From assembly GCF_020386615.1 (NCBI RefSeq), contig NZ_CP077769.1:5691501-5755500 (forward strand): a stretch of DNA of 64,000 nt, written 5' to 3'. Shown here in pieces: positions 52,085 to 60,297 of the stretch. The notes beneath the pieces were generated by a model. That model saw only the letters and a program-made list of their open reading frames with translations, made no database searches and was not told the origin of the DNA. The translations under genes were made by a program, and so were the position numbers. Source of the DNA: Chitinophaga pendula. GTDB lineage: Bacteria; Bacteroidota; Bacteroidia; Chitinophagales; Chitinophagaceae. Within the stretch, counting starts at the first letter, position 1, and the number at the start of each line of letters is the position of its first letter.

Positions 52085-55000
52085 TACTGATTACGGCGAA
52101 ACGCAGAACGATTTTCTTTTAATGTCATAATACCCCTGTCAGTTTCTTTCTTAAGACGTATCAACGATCCCTCATCATCATATTCATAGAAAGTGGCAAA
52201 GTTATTTTCATCCAATTCCGCCATCAGACGTAGTGTTTTGCTATCATATGCGTATGATTTTAGTTGCCCATCAAACGGAAAAATGCGAATATCATCCACC
52301 CACACGGTTCCCTGAGGGCTTAAGTTTACAGTGAAGTTGGCGGCACTCCCAATAGCCGATAGATCCATAATACCCTCGACCAGCTTCCATCCTTCTACCA
52401 TAGCCCGGCGTTGCAAGGCTATATTTACGCCGTTGATCGTAGCAGTAATACCTGTGCTAGTGGACGTCGCAGACTGATTGTCTTTCACCCAGGCAGAGAA
52501 GACATATTTCTTATTGGGTAAAGGTGAAAATCCTGCCGGATAAAGACCGTTCACTCCTTTCAGCTTATATACACCGGAAGAATTGTCCAGGTAGCTTTGT
52601 GATCCATATACTATGGTATGCACGAGTGACTGCATTCCCAATGGCCCTGTAAGTTTAAGGCTGAAGTTACCTGTATGTGCGTTGGAGACGTCTAATGTAC
52701 CGGTACTATTGCTAAGTATCGCTTTACGGATACTGAATACATCGGGATTACAAATATTCTGCAGGCACCCGGTACCTGGTACATCATCCTCAAAGCCGTC
52801 ATAAAATATCTCACGATTCATAGCATTGGATGATACCGCCAATGGTACAGTATTGTAAAACCCATACCTGGCACCGCTATAGCGGCCTAATACGTCTTTG
52901 TTTTCCAATTCCTCTCCTTGCTTTCCATATAAGGTAACATAACGTGCAGTAGTCCATGCAGTACCATTGACCGTTGCCGACTGCCATATACCAGCTTGAT
53001 CCGGATACCAGTAAGGCGTAAAATTGGTATAATAGCCACTGTGACGTACATTCGCTCCTGATCCGGCAGAAGCAAATGCCTGACTGTTGTCCCGGCCTAC
53101 TTTAAACACCTTTTCTTCTACCGGTCTCCAGTTACCCAGGAATCCTAATAAGTAAGGATTTACAGTATTATTAGCATCAGCCACACAATTACCGGTGCAG
53201 ACATCATAATTACCCGCGCTGCACTGGTATCTAAATTTGGAACCGAACGCGGTAAAAACATATGTAGATATATTACTTCCTGCAAGAGATTCCGTAGAGA
53301 AGACACGCCTCTCCTGTACTTGTCCAAAATTCAGATTTATTAAATCAGCGGGAAGCCCTTTATAAATTTCTACCGCTACTGCATTGTTATCTGCTGTTTT
53401 CAGAGATTCAATTGTTATTTTTTTCTTACCAGCCGTAAGATAGATCGGTCGAACATTCCAATATTTATAATTATCCTCAATTTGCCCAGCGGCTCCTTTT
53501 ACCTCTGTACCGTCTATATATATTCTTACATCCGTCGACACGCCGTATCCCAGAGAATACCAACTAGTTTCCGGTACTGTAAGACATGACTCCATTCCTA
53601 GCCATGTCCCACGGGTTACTATCTGATTTACACATAGCCAAACGCCGTAACGATTTAAGGGAGAACAGTAATCACCACCATGCACACAAGCCGGAGCCCA
53701 GTATTCCCTATTGTTGTAAACAGTACCGGATTCTGTGTAAAAACGCCCACCGGAAATGCCATAATTAGCATTTTTTGTTATCGTACATACGTTCAGATCA
53801 CTATCATTATTCACAGTTGGCGCACCTACACATTTATCTCCCGCTGAGTTCAATGTATAACCCGGCGGACAGATATTACAGGTACTGCTCATACTCCATT
53901 CTTCGTTAAACAATGTTGCCTTTGCGTCCACAATGCGAAAAGCAGACTGCTCCGCATTATCCAGTATACTCAACTTATTATTATTGTAGGGCATTTGCTT
54001 ACAAACTATACTCAGCGTTCCCGGCTGCAACTGGTTGCGGTAGGCAGAATGGTACACTTTTACATTCCCTGTGTAAGACACTACGGAAGAACCATCAGCT
54101 CTTACTAGTCGAAGTATCTGCGTAGTGTTCCCACTGGATATAGGCGCCTTGACAACCCACATCCGTGAACTATTTTTCAGATCAATCAACTCGTCTCCAG
54201 GGTTTAGTGAGGATTCATACGGTGCATTGGTGATCGCGCCTGTATTGTCACTTTTTAAATCAATCATCAGCAACCCTTCATTCTTATATGCACCGCCCAT
54301 TTTATCGTACTTCCAATAAGCAGGCATATTCACCTGATACACAGGATCACCAAATTCATTTTCTTGTTGTACTACCACAGGGTCACCTGTGAGTTGGTCA
54401 TATAATAAATTATTAGTGGTGATAGAAGAACCATTGACAGTTTTCACAACTTTATCAAGTATTCCGTAGTACTGTACGGTCTTCAAGGTACTGGCAGAAC
54501 GGAAAAGCCGGTATTCATCGTTCGAACTGGTCGGCCAGTGAGGGATCGGTAATGCAATTCCGAAGAAGAAGGGTATCACATCTAAACCTATGTTTATGGA
54601 ACGACCGGTATTAGACGTTTCCTGTTCACGCATATCAGTATACATCTCTATCTCACGGCCTATGATCTGGTCACGGGTAATTTGCCCCTTATCATTTACT
54701 ACACTTACCTTATTGGCGAGGCGATAAGTATTGGCTCCCATCCGCTCAGAATTATAATGATAGACGGTAGAGGATATTTCTGCTCCTGACTGATTCAGGA
54801 TGCGTTGCGCTTTAGGCTTACCATGCATATCATTAAGCTGAATGGCATACCCTTGGCTCATTACCATTTCATGTGTAATCTGGCCTCCAAAGAAGGAGAA
54901 CCAACTGGCTGGCTGATAATTCCAAGTTCTGGGACTTGTATAGGTACAGGATACCGGATATTCCTTCGCTGTATAGAATTCATCAATAACTCTCCCCGTT

Positions 55001-58000
55001 TTGTTTAACGGATCGGGCTCTCCCTGTTCATTAAGGCTTCTGGTCGTCACCCTTCGATAACCAACTACAGGTGCAGGATACAAAGATTCGCCAAACGGTT
55101 CCTCCAGATAGAAATAATTGCTAAGCGCCCATTTCATTTCCTGTGTGTAGTAGTTCACTGGTTGACGCATTGGATTCTCATCACCACCGATATAAGGTTC
55201 GTAGCTGGCTACTCCGCTGCTAATGGTACGACCACCTTCCTCTGTAGTATATTCATAACTCTGTCCATAGGTTGCATTGGTGCCACCCTGCGCAATACTG
55301 CTCCAACTATCCGACAACACTATTTTTTTCACACGGATACCTCCTCCCAACTTGAATCCATCTGCTTTAACAATACGCGCGAAACTACGATCAAGATCCA
55401 CCAGGCTACCAAAACCTTTCCTTTTGGCACGTTGATAGAAATTCTCCTTTAATTCGCTCAGGTTACCTATTGCATTAACGATAGCAGATAATGCTGCCTG
55501 AATAGGAGCATCGTCAGAAATGCGGTTACGATATCCGGGGAATGCATAGCGGGGGTACTCTAATCTCATTTTTTGCCAGGCCGCAAACTGGAAAGGATTC
55601 ACACCTCCGCTTTCTTGCTGGTCTTCAAAATACACATCCGCATATCCATCACCGGTGACCACTTTTATCACTTTGCCGTAAGCGGGTATAAATTCCTTCT
55701 GAATACCGGTATTATTCCCTGGATTGTCTGTGACATCTACAGATAATTTCGCATACAGATATGGCTTACCGTCCAGGTATTGTTGTATAAACCAGTCTCT
55801 TCTATCAGCACCACTACTGGAACTAACACCAGGTATACTAATACGTAAGGCCTTGGCGTCTGCCAGACTAAATACCTGATCACCTTTTATATTGAGCATC
55901 CTTGTTATCTTAGTCATCTGCATAGCACGTCTATCCTGTACATAACTATAGTCATCAGATTCGTAGACAGGCTTTATTTCTCCTCCGGTTGGCAGTACGA
56001 TTTTAGACAACTGCCATGCGCTGGCATTAAGATCAGCAGTACCTTTGTTGCTTGTTGCATAGGGAAACTCGTCATTCGTTAATGCACCAAAGCCATCACT
56101 CGCATTATTTGCCACCGGCTTGAGTACACCCCATCTGTCTGTAGAGACACGGGTGTATTCCGGCCCAGGATTATACTCAAAAGCATAAGGATAACGTGCT
56201 CCTTTGGTTGAAGACTGATATTTGAAATAAATCTTCTTCAATGTCAGCTTTCCTGCGCCCGTACGATGATTAGGAGCATTAACACAGAGGCTGTAATCAT
56301 ATTCAAAGACAACGGTTTTGATCAGCTGAGGTACTGCACCCTTCTTATACAAACGGATTTCACGCAGCCGTTTAGGTGCCATTGCGGTGTTTTTTGCACC
56401 TTTCCAGTCGGCGACTCCCAGGGCATCGTCTCTGTCTTCTGTTACGAAATAGGCGATATAGTTTTTGCCTTCTATCGAATGGGTATACCAAGACTCTCTC
56501 ATTCCAAACACTATACTGCCTTTATCATCTTCAGGAACAGCGAGTTGCCCCCGGTTCAACGCGGCCCTCTGTTCCTCACCAGGAGTTCTCCATCCATAAT
56601 CTACCCCTTTGGTATAATTGAATTTAACGGCGGTACCGTTATCATCAGGTGAAATACCATCTCCGGTAAGGTCTACATAATCCGGAGATAAATAGCCGGT
56701 CAGTAAATAAGACGAGGCATATGCAGGTTGCGTCTCATCATGCAGATAATGATCGATACCCAATTTATTATCCAGGCTCCCATCACCTTTCGTATTATAA
56801 GCTATGAGGTTTTTTGCAATATCAGTATTCCCTGAGATAACCTTTGCCTTATCAATAGCAAAAGACATCTCCCGCTGACTGATATTGTAAACAGGTATTC
56901 CATATACGGAACGCCCACCATTATCATTATGTACCGTGATCTCTGAGATGTGATGTTTCTTTCTATATCCTCCTTCCCTGTTTATAGATACAGGATTTCT
57001 CGGGCTACACCCCTCTGGATTATTAAAAGCACCGTAATTATTAAATGCATAACTCTTTATTTTTCTGTCTATTGCACCTGCAGCAGCCTCACCTGCAGTG
57101 AGATAAGTAACAGTAGTACGCCTTGATTGTCGACCATCCTTTTTGTAAGCATCAGCTGCAGCATATGTATTGTAGTCATCGCGTAATAAGTTCTGCGCGC
57201 TTTTACCTGAAAGCGTAATAGCCACCGGCTTCTCATCCACTATACGACGTGAAAAATTTTGATCCGGCAGATTCTTTTCTCCCACCTGTTTAAAATAGGC
57301 AGCTTCATCCGCAGGATTCTTTTTATTGGCAGCAAAATCGCCCGCCGACAAAAATGCATTGTCTTTCTCCCATTTTCCTGTTTGTGTTACCACATCTTGG
57401 TTATAAAAAGATACACCGCCGTGAAAATATCCACCATAACCAAAGTCTCCTCCGGCAGAAGCATTATCAGACACATCTCTTGTTGCTGCATCATAAAAAA
57501 CACCAGTCCCTCCCCTGTATAAACGGAATTGTCCACCAGACCCCTGTCCACTATAAGAGAACAGATCCGGCGTAGCTATTGGCATCGGTAAGTTAGGCAG
57601 ATTGGGAATGGCAGGGTTGTCTTTCTCCCGCATAAAATCCATTAAAGCTCCACCCTGTTTAGCTGCCTGTTCCGCATATAATAAACCAAAAGCCGGCTTA
57701 GCAATCGGATCTGCTGAAGCAACCTCCCGGACAGATTTATACCCGGAGAGTCCGCCACCTGCAAAAAGCGCAAAAGCAGTCCCTCCTACATCAAGGCTGT
57801 ATGTTCTGTCCTTGCTCTTAAAAGCAACACCAGCAGAGGGGTAAAAGGGAGGTGTATTATAGCTGATGTTACTCGACGATATATCAAAATTAGCACTACC
57901 TGTTTTCAGATTCCTCCCGCTAATATCATAACCTGACAGTCCAAAAGACTGGCCCAATGTAAGATCTTTCAATCCATTCCTGGTATTATAACCCAACTGA

Positions 58001-58677
58001 GCAGAGACGGCATAGCTGGCAGTCATCGCCTCTGTCATCTTATTACTGATGGCTAACGACACCTGAGGGCTGACATTGACCCCGCTGGAAGTATTAGAAT
58101 TTACCCCAATCCCTAATCGCCCCGTTAGTACACCTCCGTTTGTCAGGCTAAGGGAAAGGCCCGCATTGGCGCCTACTTCAGCACCAATACCAGTATAATT
58201 ATCACTGAATACGCCCAGGAATAATGACCCTCCGATATTACCGATACCTCGTCCTTTTAACTCCAATCTCACAGTACCTCTTCCCCCTACCACTACCTTC
58301 GGCTTTACATAATGCTGTGTTACCACCTGATCACCCGCGAAATCATCCGGCAATCCTCTCAGCTGACGATTGATGGCCCCAGGCGTCAGACTCCATCCGA
58401 ATCCTACCCAGCTGGCCTCATCATCCATACCGCTACCGCTCTGATAGCTCAGATTAATAGGATAACCATCTATATCCAGCAGTGGGATATTATATTTAAA
58501 GTCACCTGTGAAAAGGTCTACCATATCAGTGGTACCTGCCTGCTGGAATTGTTTACTTTCCGGCTGTACAGGTCCGCTGGTCAGTGCCCACACTCTCAAT
58601 GGCAATATATTCTCTGCTACGAGTAGCCCTAAAAAGAAAAGAGCAACAGACTTTTTTATCCTTTTACTACGTATCAT
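52084..58677 (-). CDS. Large SpvB/Rhs-related exported protein of the Rhs operon
   Basis: A 2197-aa protein starting at 58677, where its ATG overlaps the upstream lipoprotein's stop (ATGA). An upstream in-frame start at 58758 is less likely. Signal peptide to about residue 31 (SVALFFLGLLVAENILPL). The N-terminal domain (about 50-105: VDLFTGDFKYNIPLLDIDGY, then EASWVGFGWSLTPGAINRQL) is SpvB/TcdB-like. A PA14-like domain is at about 1630-1760, with the same layout as in the Rhs protein. A carbohydrate-binding-like beta domain lies near 2050-2145, and one YD-like repeat is at the end (YAYDSKTLRLMAELDENNFA). It has no toxin tip, and its C-terminus is short and conserved-looking. It probably forms part of the toxin shell or a surface partner of the Rhs protein. 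Confidence 0.85.
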   Translation of the reverse strand: MIRSKRIKKSVALFFLGLLVAENILPLRVWALTSGPVQPESKQFQQAGTTDMVDLFTGDFKYNIPLLDIDGYPINLSYQSGSGMDDEASWVGFGWSLTPGAINRQLRGLPDDFAGDQVVTQHYVKPKVVVGGRGTVRLELKGRGIGNIGGSLFLGVFSDNYTGIGAEVGANAGLSLSLTNGGVLTGRLGIGVNSNTSSGVNVSPQVSLAISNKMTEAMTASYAVSAQLGYNTRNGLKDLTLGQSFGLSGYDISGRNLKTGSANFDISSSNISYNTPPFYPSAGVAFKSKDRTYSLDVGGTAFALFAGGGLSGYKSVREVASADPIAKPAFGLLYAEQAAKQGGALMDFMREKDNPAIPNLPNLPMPIATPDLFSYSGQGSGGQFRLYRGGTGVFYDAATRDVSDNASAGGDFGYGGYFHGGVSFYNQDVVTQTGKWEKDNAFLSAGDFAANKKNPADEAAYFKQVGEKNLPDQNFSRRIVDEKPVAITLSGKSAQNLLRDDYNTYAAADAYKKDGRQSRRTTVTYLTAGEAAAGAIDRKIKSYAFNNYGAFNNPEGCSPRNPVSINREGGYRKKHHISEITVHNDNGGRSVYGIPVYNISQREMSFAIDKAKVISGNTDIAKNLIAYNTKGDGSLDNKLGIDHYLHDETQPAYASSYLLTGYLSPDYVDLTGDGISPDDNGTAVKFNYTKGVDYGWRTPGEEQRAALNRGQLAVPEDDKGSIVFGMRESWYTHSIEGKNYIAYFVTEDRDDALGVADWKGAKNTAMAPKRLREIRLYKKGAVPQLIKTVVFEYDYSLCVNAPNHRTGAGKLTLKKIYFKYQSSTKGARYPYAFEYNPGPEYTRVSTDRWGVLKPVANNASDGFGALTNDEFPYATSNKGTADLNASAWQLSKIVLPTGGEIKPVYESDDYSYVQDRRAMQMTKITRMLNIKGDQVFSLADAKALRISIPGVSSSSGADRRDWFIQQYLDGKPYLYAKLSVDVTDNPGNNTGIQKEFIPAYGKVIKVVTGDGYADVYFEDQQESGGVNPFQFAAWQKMRLEYPRYAFPGYRNRISDDAPIQAALSAIVNAIGNLSELKENFYQRAKRKGFGSLVDLDRSFARIVKADGFKLGGGIRVKKIVLSDSWSSIAQGGTNATYGQSYEYTTEEGGRTISSGVASYEPYIGGDENPMRQPVNYYTQEMKWALSNYFYLEEPFGESLYPAPVVGYRRVTTRSLNEQGEPDPLNKTGRVIDEFYTAKEYPVSCTYTSPRTWNYQPASWFSFFGGQITHEMVMSQGYAIQLNDMHGKPKAQRILNQSGAEISSTVYHYNSERMGANTYRLANKVSVVNDKGQITRDQIIGREIEMYTDMREQETSNTGRSINIGLDVIPFFFGIALPIPHWPTSSNDEYRLFRSASTLKTVQYYGILDKVVKTVNGSSITTNNLLYDQLTGDPVVVQQENEFGDPVYQVNMPAYWKYDKMGGAYKNEGLLMIDLKSDNTGAITNAPYESSLNPGDELIDLKNSSRMWVVKAPISSGNTTQILRLVRADGSSVVSYTGNVKVYHSAYRNQLQPGTLSIVCKQMPYNNNKLSILDNAEQSAFRIVDAKATLFNEEWSMSSTCNICPPGYTLNSAGDKCVGAPTVNNDSDLNVCTITKNANYGISGGRFYTESGTVYNNREYWAPACVHGGDYCSPLNRYGVWLCVNQIVTRGTWLGMESCLTVPETSWYSLGYGVSTDVRIYIDGTEVKGAAGQIEDNYKYWNVRPIYLTAGKKKITIESLKTADNNAVAVEIYKGLPADLINLNFGQVQERRVFSTESLAGSNISTYVFTAFGSKFRYQCSAGNYDVCTGNCVADANNTVNPYLLGFLGNWRPVEEKVFKVGRDNSQAFASAGSGANVRHSGYYTNFTPYWYPDQAGIWQSATVNGTAWTTARYVTLYGKQGEELENKDVLGRYSGARYGFYNTVPLAVSSNAMNREIFYDGFEDDVPGTGCLQNICNPDVFSIRKAILSNSTGTLDVSNAHTGNFSLKLTGPLGMQSLVHTIVYGSQSYLDNSSGVYKLKGVNGLYPAGFSPLPNKKYVFSAWVKDNQSATSTSTGITATINGVNIALQRRAMVEGWKLVEGIMDLSAIGSAANFTVNLSPQGTVWVDDIRIFPFDGQLKSYAYDSKTLRLMAELDENNFATFYEYDDEGSLIRLKKETDRGIMTLKENRSAFRRNQ

Positions 58678-59201
58678 ATGCTGCAGCTTTTTGCGTCTAA
58701 TTTTTTGGTGTTGGTAAGATTGAATCGGAAAGACAGGTGCGTATTCGTGAACAACCAATCGCGGAACAGGAACGTGCAGGCAGTATCCTGTTTCAGTTGA
58801 GCACGATCGAACACCACCAGGTATTCGGTACCACCGATGTTACCATTCGCTATCTGCTGCGCAAATAACGGAGTGATAGTATCCTTGCCTACCACTACAT
58901 TGAATAAAGTGTCGACATTCGTATGCATGGTCACTGGCGCATGATCCTGATCTTTGGGGGGCATCACCCGCAGACGGAATCCCAGTTCATCGGCTCCGGT
59001 TACGCCCCCTTGTCCGGCGGCAGCTTTCTTCTCACATGCCGGCATGTATGACAATTGCATATCCGTACCCTGTACATTTTTCTCACGTTTTAAATCCCAT
59101 AGGGCCAGTTCATCCTGTTGAGATGCAGTCTGATGACAAGCAGCCAACATCATCATTGCTATGGCTATCCGCTGATAGCTTTTTCGTATACTCTTCATCA
59201 T
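58674..59201 (-). CDS. Lipoprotein of the Rhs operon, unknown function
   Basis: A 175-aa protein with a lipobox ending at C22 (MMMLAAC) and a mature domain with beta character (GTEYLVVFDRAQLKQDTACT). It overlaps both neighbours by four bases (59198-59201 and 58674-58677), the tightest coupling in the operon, so its product is likely needed in fixed ratio to the 365-aa and 2197-aa proteins. A role as an outer- or inner-membrane anchor or plug for the large exported proteins is inferred from position. No family is recognised. Confidence 0.72.
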   Translation of the reverse strand: MMKSIRKSYQRIAIAMMMLAACHQTASQQDELALWDLKREKNVQGTDMQLSYMPACEKKAAAGQGGVTGADELGFRLRVMPPKDQDHAPVTMHTNVDTLFNVVVGKDTITPLFAQQIANGNIGGTEYLVVFDRAQLKQDTACTFLFRDWLFTNTHLSFRFNLTNTKKLDAKSCSI

Positions 59202-60295
59202 TGCGGCACTTTATAAAGGAAACGTAATTGCTTTTGCTCTCCGCTCGGCAGCTGTATGGTCATAATATAGAAGTATCCATCTGTAAAGGAAGGATTGTCG
59301 GACAGATCGATAATGATCTGGTTCGCCCCTCTGGCCAATCTTACCTTAGGCAACTTTTTAATCTTCAGTTCCGGGTTGGTAAGACAGGTAATGGTATAAG
59401 GCAACGGGCCCTCCGCATACGCGTTGTGAGTAGAGAATAAAATACTGCCGTTGGCGATATAGAAGTTTCCTTTGGTCAGGTCTTCCAGGTCGCGATAGCC
59501 TGTTACAGGCAATGCTTTGGTACTGTCCTCACATGATACGGTGAATTCCCATATCTCTGAATTAGCGAGTAATAGCGTTCCTCTATAGGCAGCTACCTGC
59601 CAGGCATATTGATGCCCTTCTTCCAACGGTCTGGCACCAGGAGGGAAGAACAACATAGGGGAGGGTATACCCATTTGTTGCACCTGTGGGGTATTATAGT
59701 TCAGCGCTTCTACCTTAGACTGACCTGGTTTTATCTCTGTTAGTACCAGACGGTACTGCATGCCTGCAATAGCGGGTAACAGCGGCTGCCAGTAGAGCTG
59801 TGGGCGCTTATCACATATCGCATCGCCGTCACCGGGAGACATTAATAGCAATGGAGAAAATGGCTGCAGCTGATAGTTAAAACACTGCTCTCCTATCAAT
59901 TCTCCGGCATTCTTATCCTCGTTAGTCAACTCAAAACAATACTCATAGTCTCCTTCGGGGAAGGTACCGGTCTGCTTGCAGATCGTCGCTGCCGGGTTGT
60001 TGGAGAAGGTGAGTTTCGCATTACGTATCAGCGCCGGAGGCAAAGATTGTGTGCCCTCCGTCAACGGGAACGGGTTAGTACGCATTTGTAATACACGGCC
60101 GCTCTGTTGTTCCGTTACGGTGATCGTCAATATCACGCGCTGACTGCCGGCAGCATTTACCACTCTTGTCATCATCAGCCCGTCAAGTGTACGGCCATGT
60201 ACTTCCGGCAGGAACACAAAAGACACCTGGCAGAAACTGGTCAGCCAGGACAGCTGTACCAGCAGTAATAATATTATTCGCTTCATCATAGTCAT
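59198..60295 (-). CDS. Exported beta-rich (Ig-like) protein of the Rhs operon
   Basis: A 365-aa protein with a signal peptide (MKRIILLLLVQLSWLTSF, ending near residue 23). The mature protein looks like two or three beta-sandwich modules (SGRVLQMRTNPFPLTEGTQS, then QYAWQVAAYRGTLLLANSEI, a fibronectin/Ig-like strand pattern). Cysteines are few. It starts 2 nt after the stop of the 820-aa outer-membrane-like protein and overlaps the lipoprotein by four bases. Similar exported Ig-like proteins accompany outer-membrane machines in Bacteroidetes. Its role here, perhaps linking the barrel to the Rhs shell, is unknown. Confidence 0.75.
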   Translation of the reverse strand: MTMMKRIILLLLVQLSWLTSFCQVSFVFLPEVHGRTLDGLMMTRVVNAAGSQRVILTITVTEQQSGRVLQMRTNPFPLTEGTQSLPPALIRNAKLTFSNNPAATICKQTGTFPEGDYEYCFELTNEDKNAGELIGEQCFNYQLQPFSPLLLMSPGDGDAICDKRPQLYWQPLLPAIAGMQYRLVLTEIKPGQSKVEALNYNTPQVQQMGIPSPMLFFPPGARPLEEGHQYAWQVAAYRGTLLLANSEIWEFTVSCEDSTKALPVTGYRDLEDLTKGNFYIANGSILFSTHNAYAEGPLPYTITCLTNPELKIKKLPKVRLARGANQIIIDLSDNPSFTDGYFYIMTIQLPSGEQKQLRFLYKVPQ

Positions 60296-60297
60296 GT

